Assembly: GCA_030280995.1 (NCBI GenBank)
Contig: JASXTE010000016.1
Coordinates: 14,027,001 to 14,091,000 of the forward strand
Direction of reading: 5' to 3'
Source of the DNA: Hemileia vastatrix
Taxonomy: Eukaryota > Basidiomycota > Pucciniomycetes > Pucciniales > Zaghouaniaceae
Length of the DNA stretch: 64,000 bases
Shown piece by piece: positions 34,661 to 47,145 of the stretch (its first letter is position 1; each line of letters starts with the position of its first letter). The notes under the pieces were generated by a model. That model searched no databases, was not told the DNA's origin, and saw nothing but the letters and a program-made list of their open reading frames with translations. The translations under genes and the position numbers were made by a program.

Positions 34661-34665
34661 CTTAT
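34661..34665. repeat. Target-site duplication of the solo LTR (right)
   Basis: cttat, matching 33156-33160. Confidence 0.85.
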
Positions 34666-34719
34666 TGTCTATTCACTATTAATTTACCCTACCTTTGTCA
34701 TCATCACTATGACATGCTC

Positions 34720-35897
34720 TCTCAGTGTATGCTAGTATCTAAGTATAATTTAATAGTAAATATTAATGGTCCTACCAATTATTTTTAAATGATTTAGTAA
34801 TAAAACCTCAGGGGAAGACTAATAAAATAGTTATTCTCAATATAAACTCACAATACTTGAATTTTTATGCGTGCTAGTGGTGGAAAATAGATAAATGAAA
34901 TATATTTATAGCTTATATAAAGATAATATCAATTTATAACTGCTTTATAATATATTTATATATTTTAATAATTGTGTAATAGTGTTTTTTAATGTGCAGT
35001 AAATAAGTGATGTCTATAACCTGTCAAAATCCTCCCTTACTTATACCAAAATCCACTGGAATGCACAGACCTTCAATCCAGATGATGTCACTGCTATCCC
35101 TGGCAATTACAGCACTGTGAAGGCTCATCACCTCCCCATGGTGTTCACTTCAATTATTTTCAACTCCCAGACCTCCAGTAAGGACCCTCCATCACAATTA
35201 ATGATACCACAGACCCATACCATAAATAGAATAAACAGATAAAAGTGGATATCATAAAGAAACAGTTAAAAATAACTCATCCAAAGAGTATAAAATGAAC
35301 CCCAAAGCATATAAAGGAACCAAATTAACTATCCAAGCTCCAAATAACATCCCCAAGCATCCATATTAACCCATTAAGGATATCCCAACCCATAAATTTG
35401 TGAAAATCCATCCAAGCAAGCAGATTAAGTTGTCCAAACTGGATATATGTGCCTGAAATAGGTGTATATGCTTGTGTAGGCGTTGTGAGTCCACTGAATA
35501 CGTCCATATGACCTAGAATAAGCAGAAAAATAAATTTTATAGGCTGTTAAGAGGTTAAAACCCACTTATAGACCTAAATATACATAATATAACTACATAT
35601 TTCACTGAATATGAGGTTTATGTATACATATAAGCTTATGTATGTCTATCATTACTTAATATCACTTAAGATAAGTATATTATGACTCCATTAACACTTT
35701 AATAAGTATTATTAGGCTATGGATAAGCTATTTAAACTACTATAAGGCATATAATAGTGTAATAATTATATATATATGTATTATAACCATATATATAAGT
35801 ATTTTAACCTTATTTTAAAGTTATAATCTTAATGTAATTAAATTTATCTTATTTTAAATATAAGAATTACTCAGCCCTTGAGATACCTAGGCTTAGA
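34720..35897 (-). repeat. 3' LTR of element 4 (family D)
   Basis: Same family as 7607-8670 and 17794-18772. On the minus strand it begins TCTAAGCCTAGG right after a purine run GGGTAAGGGAG and ends near CACTGAGA at 34720. The usual TG start is not preserved, in keeping with an old insertion. Confidence 0.7.
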
Positions 35898-35994
35898 CTC
35901 CCTTACCCAAAAATAAACAATAAAAAAATGTTAAGACATTTTAATTAATAAGTAAGGATAGAATAGAAAAATAATTTTTAAATTTTCTAATATG

Positions 35995-35999
35995 CATAT
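35995..35999. repeat. Target-site duplication of element 3 (left)
   Basis: catat; repeated at 55201-55205, 19.2 kb away. Confidence 0.85.
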
Positions 36000-37251
36000 T
36001 GTCGGTCAGTCCTCTAGAAGAGAGGAAGAAAAATGGGAAGAAGTAGAAGAGGAGATGGAGGAAAAGATTATGGGTAATAAAAGAAATAAAAATTATAAAA
36101 ATTATTTAATTTATTGAGGAAAATCAATGACGGTTTTCTTGGGAGGTGACAAAAGTGAGGTTCTTATTAAATAATAATATTATTCTAATGTAAGGGCTAT
36201 GCGTGGCAGACACTATGATTACTATCAGACTTAAAGCAACCTTTAAATTGTTATATAGAATTTTAATTAGAATTTTATTACTGATAAAAAGAATATTAAT
36301 GTAATGTAAAAGTATATTTAATTTGTTGAGTGTATAGTAAGTGATGCTTCTACAGGGGATTATACAAGGCCCTTTTATAGGCAATGGGTCCTCTGAAGCG
36401 CTACAAATAACTATATACAAAAGAGTAATGAAGTAAAACAAGAAGATAAAAGAAGACATTTGTAACATAGTAATTAAGAGAAAAATATACGAAAAATAAT
36501 AAGTATCCCAATTAAGAATGTAAAATTCCCATCCTAAATTCCCCAAATCAGTTAATATAAAATAATAAGTAACTAAACAACCATGTGATCTAAGAACTAT
36601 GGGAAAAACAAATCAAAATAAGTATTACAATCCGTTTTCATCATTTCTAAGTGAAACAAATAACATGTTTTGATGCAACAAGGTATGCAATCAAATTAAT
36701 TCAGCGTAAATTTATATTATTTAATTGTTTTCACTTATGTAATTAAATACTAGTATAACTGAAACAATCAATTAATTTAATTTGAGAAATTATAATACTA
36801 TTTTATAAAATAAGTATTATAATTTATTTAATTTTCTTCCTGACACAATTAAGGGTCAAAAGAAGTGCCATTAATTACTGTTTAATACTATATGAAAGAT
36901 GTTATTTAATATATAAATGTAAATAATTAATTTAATTATATTATAAGTCAATTTTACACTTATAATTATAATATATGTTTTTAATTAATTAAATATCAAT
37001 TTATAATTATTAAATACATAAAAATGCGCCATTATTTGTAGAATATAAAATATATTATGTTTAATTTAAATGTATAAAATTTATATAAACAATAAAATTA
37101 ATATAACACTTATATGTAATAAGATATTTATATAATTTTATTATGCAATAAAATATTAATTTATGTACATTAAATACAATTCTTACGCCCTCTTTCAGGT
37201 CCTATAAGTTAACATATCATTTACTGGGCTCCTGGAATAGCCTGGCTAACA
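36000..37251 (-). repeat. 3' LTR of element 3 (family B)
   Basis: Pairs with 53948-55200. The purine tract next to it (37252-37263) and the last ~60 bases of the internal region, including the Lys-rich end of the chromodomain, are still present at 37252-37318. Confidence 0.92.
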
Positions 37252-37318
37252 CTCCCTCACTCTAAAAAAACAATAAAAAAAATGCTAAGATTTTTTCTTT
37301 TTGTACCTTTTCAACAGA

Positions 37319-37368
37319 CACCACAGGAAATCTAGGGGTGAATTGCTAGAAATCCCCTCTCTTGAAAT
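37319..37368 (+). repeat. Left terminal inverted repeat of the 9.8-kb element
   Basis: About 50 bases, the inverse of 47096-47145 with roughly ten differences. Confidence 0.8.
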
Positions 37369-37899
37369 TTAGAGTGTCCCTTAAATATTCCAGGTTTATG
37401 AATACTTTATAAACATAAGTAAATTAGAGTTAGATTTACATTTATTCTCAGATTGATTATAGACAGAATATCAACTGATTCCAAATTATGCGCAAGTTGA
37501 TCCTCCAGAACTTGATTTTGGTCCTCTGATGAGAACAAATTGAGCACAAATTGATCTAACCTAAGCTTATGCATATATAATAATTCAGGATACTTGCTCT
37601 ATTAAATTTGATAATAAAATAAAATATTGATGAATTTATATAAAAAAAATTATTATGTAAGATAATAAATTATAAATTTAGGCATCATAGGAGGGCACTT
37701 AATAGAACTTAATTATACTATGTGACACTTTAATACTGTATCACACAGTTTGAAACATTTAAAATAAAATGAGTCATGATGCCCAATGAAATTGCTTGGA
37801 CAGACACTTTCAAAATTAATACTTACCATAATACACAAGTATGAAACCTTGGCATCTATCCAATAAAAGATTTTCCTTCTGATAAATGGATTTTTCTCA
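37369..37899. other. Left arm of the 9.8-kb element
   Basis: AT-rich, no gene or repeat recognised. Confidence 0.4.
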
Positions 37900-38860
37900 G
37901 TTACTACCTGCTAAGAAGTGTCCTTCTGAGTTTTGTCTGACCTTCAGGGGGGTAATTTGGCCACATCACACTACTTCTATTTCCATGATTGACCAAAACA
38001 TCATCCTCATTCCCATCTAAAGAGTTGATCTCATCTGACTGTGGCTGATCAAAGGGGTCCACCACAAGTTTAGCCAAAATTTTGGTGAACACTTTTTTGA
38101 TGGATAGTGACTAACTGGTGCTTTCCGAAATTTTCCACCTCAAGTTAAGATAAACTTCAGGAGGATAAATTTATTATTAATACCAAATTAACTGAAGAAT
38201 ACTTTTGCCCTAGCTACTCTGCATCATAAAAGTGTCCAACTGAGGTTTAGCCATAATTCAGGTAGACACTTTTGGAAAGGCACAATCTGATGGGTTTAAT
38301 ATCTATATATGGCAATAAGTATCAGTTTTTTATCAACATGGAACTAGAATTAATTTAATATGGCCAAAGTGTCCACCTGAAGTTTGGCCAAAATACAGGT
38401 GGAAATTTTTATGAGGATTACTTGATGAAATGAAGAAGACTTGCAATTACTTTCCATCATAAAATTTTCAAACTTAAGTTTATCAAAAATTGTGGTGAAA
38501 CTTTTGCCAGATCCAGTCATATGGGATCAACTCTCTATATGGCAATGAGAATCAATTTTTAGTCAATCATGGCATTAGAAGTAATTTTATATGGAAAAAC
38601 TTTCCACCTGATTTTTGGCCAAAAATAAGTTTAAAATGTTTATGAGGAATACTAGATTAACTAAAGAAGACTTGAACCCTACTACTGTCCATCATAAAAG
38701 TGTCCACCAGAAGTATTTTCAAACTTGAGGTTGACACCTTTGGCCTGGTCCAGCCATATGGGATCAATTCTGCATATGAAAATGAGGATTTAATTTGGTC
38801 AATCATGGTACTAGAAGTAATTTGATATAGATAAAGTGTCCAACTAAATATTGGAAAAAA
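37900..38860. repeat. Degenerate ~235-bp tandem repeats with paired stem-loops
   Basis: Imperfect stem-loops with AAAAGTGTCC...GGACACTTTT-type arms begin near 38227, 38466 and 38697 (type 1, spacing 231-239) and near 38366, 38602 and 38836 (type 2, spacing 234-236). Less clear ones precede them at about 37918 and 38058. They resemble the two stem-loops of each 608-bp unit downstream, but are older and more diverged. Confidence 0.65.
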
Positions 38861-41800
38861 ATCAGTTGAAAACTTAATTTAGTTTTTCAAAAAATCAAAT
38901 TAAGTAAAATTTTATTCCTGATGATGCCCATTTTATCCAACACCTCTTCTGAGCCTTGAGAGTAGGCATTTAGATTGAATTTTGAATTTCATATAAAATC
39001 CCTATTATTCAACCTATTTCTTTTTATCCCTTTTTTTTCTTTTAGATATCAATTAATTTTATGTAAAACAAATCATTTTCATTATTTTTTACCTGTATTT
39101 AATAGAATTATTAAAGGTTTAACATCACCCTGTAAGCATTTGGCACATGTTTTTTTGCTATACTAATAAAAATAATAATATACTGGTAACAAAAAATTGA
39201 TCAAATGATAAAATATTAATAAAACAGAAAGATCAAATACCAGTGGATATGTTTTAAAAAAATACCAGTTGAACTGAAGAAGAGCTGCACCCTAGATATT
39301 CACCATAAAAAAAGTGTCCAGAACATGTTCGGCTGAACTTGTGCTGGACACTTTTGGTCAGTTGCAGTCATATGAGATCAAATCTCGCTATGGCAATGAA
39401 AAAAAAGTTTTTGGATAAAAAACTTCACTAGAAGTAGTTTTACATAGCCAAATTTTCTACCTAGATTTCATCCAAACCACAGGTGCACAATTTTTTATCT
39501 TTGAAAAAAAGTCAATTTAGTACAATTTATCCCTGATGGCTCTCATTTGCTTAAACACCTCTACTGGCCTTTGATAGTAGGAATATTACTTGGATTTCTT
39601 TTTTCATATTTTATCCCTTTACCTTAATTTTTTATTCCTAATATTACTTTTGGATATCAATTAATAATTTTTAAAATAAACTATTTTCATATTTTTATAC
39701 ATTTTTTAATAATATTATAAATGGCATAACATCACCTGGTATGCATTTGGCACATGAGTTTTTTCTATACTTATAAAATTAATAATATAATGGCAACCAA
39801 AAATTAATCAAATGATATTAATGAGTGAGGAACAAATATAAAATACCAGTAGACATGTTTGCAAGAAATACTAGATGAACTGAAGAAAAATTCTACCCTA
39901 GCTACTCTCCATTATAAAAGTGTCCAGCACAAGTTCAGTCGAACTTGTGCTGGACACTTATGGTCAGGTGCAGTCAGATGGGAGCAATTCTCTCTATGGA
40001 AATGAAGATAAATTTTTGATATAAAATTACACTAGAAGTAGTTTGATATGGCAAAATTTTCATGCTGAAGTTTTGGTAAAGCTCAAGTGGATTTTTTATT
40101 TATTTTTACAAAAAAGAAAATTTAGTGCAAGTTTAGCCCTGATTGTTCTAATTTAACTCAACATCTCTTTTTTCTGTTTATGGCAGGAATTTAACTTGGA
40201 TTTTAATTTTCATCTTTGATTTCTTTTATTTTACTTTATTCCTCTCATATTGCTTTTGGATAGAAGTTTATTTTTTGTAAAATAAATCATTTTCATATTT
40301 TTTTACCTTTATTTAATAATATTATAAAAGGTGTAACATCACCCAGTATTCATTTGGCACACAATTTTTTGCTATTCTGATAATATTAATAATTTAATGG
40401 TGACAAAAAATTAATCAATTGATAAATATGAGTGAGGCACAAAGATTTAATAACAGTGGAAATGTTTATAAGAAATTTCAGATGATTAAAAATGACTTGC
40501 ACCCTGGCTACTCTTCATGATAAAAGTGTCCAGCACAAGTTTGGTCAAACTTGTGCTGGACACTTTTGGTTGCATGCGTTCAGATGCAATCAATTCTTTT
40601 TATGGAAATGAGACTGAATTATCACTCCATCATTGCACTGAAAGTAGTTTTATATAGACAAATTGTCCCCTGGAAGTTTGTCCAAACCTAAGGTAGACAA
40701 TTTTTTCCTTTGGTAAAAAGTAAATTTGATCCATATTAATCTATGATAGTGCCCATTTTTTCTGAAGCCTCTACTGGCTTATAATAGCAGAAATTATACT
40801 TAATATCTTTATTTCATGTTTGATCTCTTTAATTTCAATATTACCCTTTTATTTATCCTTTAGCTTTTAAATATCAATTTTATTTTGGTAAAACTGATAA
40901 CTTTCACATTTTTTTATATTCATTATATTATATTATTAAAGTTGTAAAATCATCCAGTGTACATTCATTACACATTTTTTTGCTATACTAAAAACCTTAA
41001 TAATATAATGGTGACTAAAAAATAATCAAATAATAAATATGGATGACACAGAAAGATCAAATACCCATAGACATTTTTAAAATGAATATAAGATTAACTG
41101 AAGAAGACTTGCACCCTAGCTACTCTCCATCATAAAAGTGTCCAGCACGATTTCAGCTGAGCTTGTGCTGGAAACTTTTGGTTGCATGCAGTCAGATGGG
41201 ATAAATTTACTCAATGGAAGTTAAAATGAATTTTTGCTCAATCATTGCACAAGAAGTAGCTTTATACTGCTATACTATCCTCCTGATTTTTTGGAAAACA
41301 TCAGGTGGACACTTTTATTAATTTTAAAAAAAAGAAAACATATTCCAAATCTAGAACTGGTGGTGCAAATTTGGTCTGAAAACTCAATTTATCTTTGATG
41401 GCAGAAATTTTATTTGAATGTTTAATTTCATATTTAATCACTTTTATTTTACTTTTTTATTCCTGTTTTTGCTTTCAAATATCAATTTATTTATTGTAAA
41501 ACTAATAATTTTCATATTTTTTTTACTTTTTTTTAATAAGATTATGAAAGATGTAGCATCTCCCAGTATGCATTTGGCTTACAAATTTTTTCAATACTAA
41601 TAACATTAATATTATAATGGTGAAAAAAAATGAATCAAATGATAAATATGGATGACACAGAAAGATCATATACAAGTGGATTTGTTTATAAGGAATACCT
41701 GATGAACTGAAGAAGACCGGCACCCTAGATACTCACCATCATAAAAGTGTCCAGCATAAGTTCGGCCGAAATTGTGCTTGACACTTTTGGTTGCATGCAG

Positions 41801-44800
41801 TCAGATGGGATAAATTTACTCTATGGAAATGAAAATGACATTTTGCTAAATCATTGCACAATAAGTAGTTTGATATTGCCAAAATGTCCTCCTGATGAAT
41901 TTTCAAAACTCATCAGGACACTTTCTTTGGTTTAACAAAAAAGAAAATATAGTGCAAGTTTAGCCCTGATGGTGCACATTTGATCTAACACCTCTACTTG
42001 TTATTGATAGTGGGAATTTTCCTTAGATTTTTTTTCTTATTTTATCCCTTTTATTTTACTTTTTTATTGCTCATATTGCTTTGGATATCAATTTTTAATT
42101 TTTAAAATAAATAATTTTCATACTCTTATACCTTTATTTAATAATATATGATTAAAGGTGGAACACCACCTGGTATGCATTTTTCACACAAGTAATTACT
42201 ATAGTAATAACATTAAAAATATAATGATGACAAAAAATTAATCAAATGGTAAATTTAAATGACACAGAAAGATCAAATTCCAGTGGAAATGTTTATAAGA
42301 AATCCCTTTTGAGTTTAAGAAGATTTCCTGTATGCCTACTCTCAATTATAAAAGTGTCCAGCACAAGTTCGGCCAAACTTGTGCTGGACACTTTTGGTTG
42401 CATGAAGTCATATGAGATAAATTCTCTCTATGGCAATAAAAATGATATTTCACTCAATTATTGAAGTAAGGAATGTTTAATATTGTAAAATTGTCCCCTG
42501 GAAGTCTGTCCAAACCTCAGTTCAAAATTTGTTAGCTATACATAAAAGTAAGTTTAGACCCAGTCTTGACCTAGGGGTCCCCAACTGTCCCAACACCACT
42601 TCTGGCTCTTGATAGTAAAAATTTTACTTGTATTTTTTATTTTGTATTTGATCCCATTTATTTTCATTATACTTTTCTATTACTCTTTTTAATTTTAAAT
42701 ATCAATTTTTTTTAAAAAACTAAACATATTCATATTTTTTTAACTTTATATAATAATATTATTAAAGTTGTAACATCACCAATTTTGCATTTGGCATGCA
42801 GGTTTTTGCTATACTAGAAACATTAATAATATATATGGTGACAAAAAATTAATTATAAGATAAATATGAATGATAAAAAAAAGTTTAAAACCCAATAGAA
42901 ATGTGAAAAAAAAAACTGATATACTGAGAAACACTTCCACCCTAGCTACTCTCCATCATAAAAGTGTCCAGCACAAGTTTGGCCAAACTTGTGCTGGACA
43001 CTTTTGTTCAGGTGCAGTCAGATGGGATCAATTCTCTCTGTGGAAATTAAATTAAAAAAATGCTAAATATTACATTAGAAGTAGTTTGGTATGGCTGAAT
43101 TATCCACCTTGAGTTTTTCCAACCCTCAGGTGAAAAAATTTTTATCTTTAAAAAAAATTAAATTTTATCAAATTTAGCCCTGATGGCACCCATTTTTTTC
43201 AACACCTCTACTGGCTCTTGAAGGCAGGAATTTTCTTGAATTTTTTTTTTCATATTTGATCTCTTTTACTTTACTTTTTTATCACTCATGTTACATTTGG
43301 ATATTAATTTATAATTTTGGAAAAGAAATCATTTTCATATTTTTTTAACATTTTTTAATAATTTTATAAAAGGTGTAATATAACATGGCATGCATTTGGC
43401 GCTCAAGTTTTTTTTATACTAATAAAATTAATAAAATTCTAATGACAAAAAATTAATCAGATAATAAAATATGAATAACACAGAAAGATCAAATACCATT
43501 TGACATGTTTTAAAAAAATAACAGTTGCACTGTAGAAGACCTGCACCCTAGCTACTCTCCATCATAAAAGTGTCCAGCACAAGTTCGGCCGAACTTGTGC
43601 TGGACACTTTTGGTCAGGTGCAGTCAGATGGGATCAATTCTCTCTATGGAAATGAAAAAATTTATTTGATTAGAAACTTCACTAGATGTAGTTTGATATA
43701 GCTGAATTATCCACCTAGAGTTCATCCAAACCACGGGTACACAATTTTTTATCTTTAAAAAACAATCAATTAAGTACCATTTATCCCTGATGGCTCTCAT
43801 TTACTTCAACATCTCTACTGGCCTTTGATATTAGCAATAATACTTGGAGTTCATTTTTCATATTTGATAGCTTTAAATTAATTTTTTATTCCTCATATTG
43901 CTCTTGGATAACAATTAATAAATTTTAAAATAAATTATTTTAATATTTTTATAAATTTTTTTAATAATATTATAAAAGATGTAACATCACTCAGTATGCA
44001 TTTGGCACACAATTTTTTGCTATACTTATATAATTAATAATATAATTAAGACCATAAATTAATCAAACAATTTGTATGAGTGAGGCACAAAGATAAAATA
44101 CCAGTAGACATTTTTGTAAGAAATACCAGATGAACTGAAGAAAAATTCTACCCCAGCCGCTCTCCATCATAGAAGTGTCCAGCACAAGTTCGGCCAAACT
44201 TGTGCTGGACACTTTTGGTCATGTGCAGTCAGATGGGATCAATTCTCTGTATGGCAACAAAAATTTTTTTTATCAAATTTCACTAGAAGTAGTTTGGTTT
44301 AGCTGAATCATCCACCTGCTGTTCTGCCCAATATCAGGTGTATAATTTTTTATCTTTAAAGAAAAGGTCACTTATTACAATTAAGCCCTGATGGCTCCCA
44401 TTTGCTTTAACACCTCTACTGGCTCTTGATAGCAGGAATTTTACCAGTATTTTTTTCATATTTTAACTCTTTGACTTTTATTTTACTCTTTTATTCCTCT
44501 TTTTACTTTTAAATTTCTATTTAATTTTTGTAAAACTAATCCTTTCCATATTTATTTACATCTATTTTAAAAAATTTTTGAAGGTATAACTTCACATGGT
44601 ATGCATTTGGCACACAAGTTTTTGCTATACTAATAACATTAATAATATAATGGTGATAAAATATTAATCGGATGATAAATATGAAAGATACAGACTGATC
44701 AAATACCAGTAGACATGTTTATGAGAAATACAAGATGAACGAACTGAAGAAAATTTCCACCCAAGCTACTCTCCATCATAAAAGTGTCCAGCACAAGTTC

Positions 44801-45905
44801 GGCCGAACTTGTGCTGGACACTTTTAGTCATGTGCAGTCAGATGGGATCAATTCTCTATATGGCAACAAAAAAACATTTTTTTATTAAACTTCACTACAA
44901 GCAGTTTTGTTTAGCTGAATCATCCACCTGTTGTTCTTCCCAACCTCAGGTGTATAATTTTTTATCTTTAAAAAAAAGGTCACTTATTACAATTTAGCCC
45001 TGATGGCTCCCATTTTTTTCAACACTTCTACTGGCTCTTGAGAGCAAGAATTTTACTAGTATTTTGTTTTTCATAATTGATCTCTTTGAGATTAATTTTA
45101 CCTTTTTATCCCTCATATTGCTTTTGTATATCAATTTATTTTTTGTAAAACAAATCATTTTCATATTTTTTTACCTTTATTTGATAATATTATAAAAGGT
45201 GAAACATCACCTGGTATGCCTTGGGCACACGAGTTTTTGCTATACTTATAATATTAATAATATAAGGGTGACAATAAATTAATCAAATGATATATATGAG
45301 TGATCCACAAAGATCAAGTACCAATGGACATGTTTATAAGAAATACCTGATTAACTGAAGAAAAATTCTACCCTAGCTACTCTTCGTCATAAATGTGTCC
45401 AGCACAAGTTCGGCCGAACTTGTGCTGGACACTTTTTGTCACATTCAGTCTGGTGTGATCAATTCTCTCTCAATCATTGAACTAGAAGTTGTTTGATATG
45501 GCTAAATGGTTATGCTGAAGTTTTTTTAAACCTCAGATTGGCACTTTTTTGTTTTTCAAAAAAGCAATTATAGTCCAAGTTTAGCCTCACTGGTGGACAT
45601 TTGCCCCAACATGTCTACTTGCTCTTGATGGCAGTAATTTTATTTTAATTTTTTATTTCATATTTGATTCCTTTAATTTTACCTTTTTATCCCTCATATT
45701 GCTTTTGTATATCAATTTATTTTTTGTAAAACAAATTATTTTCATATTTTTTTACCTTTATTTAATAATATTATAAAAGGTGTAACATCACCCGGTATGC
45801 ATTTGGCACACGAGTTTTTGCTATACTTATAATATTAAAACATAATGGTGACAAAAATCAATCAAATGATAAAAATGAGTGAGGCACAAAGGTCAAATAC
45901 CAATT
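38861..45905. repeat. Tandem array: 11 units of ~608 bp, each with a 46-nt palindrome
   Basis: Palindromes begin at about 39307, 39916, 40522, 41133, 41742, 42349, 42960, 43566, 44170, 44780 and 45391; spacings are 604-611. The arm is AAAAGTGTCCAGCACAAGTT plus CGG, followed directly by its complement. The copy at 43566-43611 is a perfect 23+23 inverted repeat. About 137 bases later each unit has a second, weaker stem-loop. The rest of the unit holds recognisable blocks such as GCCCTGATGGCTCCCATTTG and GTAACATCACCTGGTATGCA. No long open frame survives from unit to unit, so it does not code for protein. Confidence 0.9.
43566..43611. repeat. Perfect 46-nt palindrome (best copy of the array hairpin)
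   Basis: Two 23-base arms with no spacer and the core TTCGGCCGAA. The other ten copies differ by a few bases, some of them changed in both arms. Confidence 0.9.
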
Positions 45906-47095
45906 AATCAATATTTCTTTTTAATATTATAAATTTTTTGATTAAATAAAATGGTAATAATGGATTATATTTTTCATCCACAATTCCACTCTAATGATTC
46001 CCACTGCACAAAAAGGGTTCACTTGGTCCTTTCTTTACTGCTTGTGCATATATTTTATTGCCCACAGTACTACAATTTTTTGTAGTGATTATCCCACATC
46101 TGATTCAGGAATATTTTTAAACAATATAAGTTTTTTTTACAAAAGACCTTATCATATCCAATATCCCACAAAAAATACAACCTGTTTTTGTATTAAAGCC
46201 CGTTAATTATTAAGAAATTGTTAAAATAATTAGATTAGACCCTGGCACAGCTAGATCCATACCAACCGACCTAAATTCTTTTCAATATTGAAAACAATTA
46301 AATAAAATTATGATATCATACTAAATTATGGGCACCAACCATAATTCAGCACTTCTCATTTGCTCTGCTACAAAATGAGTGCATGCAGCATTTTTCTAAC
46401 GTCGGACTGTTTTTCTTCCTTCCCTCACACCTTTAGTCCAGAATGAAAATTTAGTATGAGTTTTGCTCAAAATGGTTTGCCAGTGTTATCTGTATGCAAT
46501 ATGAATTCATATTGCATATTTCTATTTATGCATAAAATATACTCGTTAAGCATCATTTTTTTTGCATTTTTCAATCATTATGCATATTTATGCATATTCA
46601 TATGCATATTCATTATACAGATTTATGTGCATATTAATATATTTTATTCATATACGTATATGCACCTTTTTTTGCATATTCAATATGCATATTTTTAATG
46701 CATATTCAATATGCATATTTTTTATGCATAATCACTATGCATATTTTTTATGCATATTTATTCTTCATTGTCATTATGCATACACTTTGGATAGGCAATT
46801 CACATCAATTTTTAGCATGCAAATTCAAATGCATATGCATCTATATCATACACGCAATATATATTCAAGTTTAATATTTGAATATTAAGGTATGCTAAGT
46901 GATGTTGTTCAACCTTTTGCCAAACCTGAGATTAACTGATGTTCAATGTGGTTCTTAAGCTCTGCTCAAGGAGGGATTGTTCTGGATTCAATCTTTGACA
47001 GTTTATTTTTTCAATGTTTTTTCATCAGATTTAAAAACATCTTTCTGACAGTTTCAGGATGGTTTCCCAACAGTTTCCTGACAAATTCCTAATAG
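45906..47095. other. Right arm of the 9.8-kb element, with an ATGCATATT-rich simple repeat
   Basis: No gene recognised. 46580-46840 is an irregular run of TATGCATATTCA-like words. Open frames there (46456-46888) are low-complexity translations of the run. The part next to the right inverted repeat has several GACAGTTT and AACAGTTTCC words. Confidence 0.5.
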
Positions 47096-47145
47096 TTTCA
47101 AAAAGAGGGAACTGCTAGCAGCTCACCCCCAGATTTCCCGTGGTG
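47096..47145 (-). repeat. Right terminal inverted repeat of the 9.8-kb element
   Basis: Inverse of 37319-37368; contains TGCTAGCA. Confidence 0.8.

Larger units (their letters stand above)
37319..47145. mobile_element. 9.83-kb terminal-inverted-repeat element carrying a large hairpin repeat array
   Basis: The ends are inverted repeats of about 50 bases: from the left CACCACAGGAAATCTAGGGG, from the right (minus strand) CACCACGGGAAATCTGGGGG, continuing with GCTAG in both; about 80% identical, mostly transitions. A 3-bp target duplication aga lies at 37316-37318 and 47146-47148. Removing the insert restores the pol frame of element 3 (NLPTLLKK). No transposase or other protein is recognisable, so it is non-autonomous. 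CAC ends and a 3-bp duplication suit the CACTA group best. Most of the interior is tandem repeats. Confidence 0.8.

Noticed and set aside
36124..36546. 140-codon open frame, repeated at 54072-54494, and related frames at 9182-9421 and 17185-17520
   Set aside because: All lie inside family-B LTRs, so their conservation is that of the LTR copies; the translation is hydrophobic AT-rich sequence without motifs.
38861..45905. CRISPR-like array
   Set aside because: Units are ~608 bp, the palindromes are not separated by short unique spacers, and the setting is a eukaryotic transposon.
46456..46888. Open frames rich in Tyr, Ile and His
   Set aside because: Translations of an ATGCATATT simple repeat.
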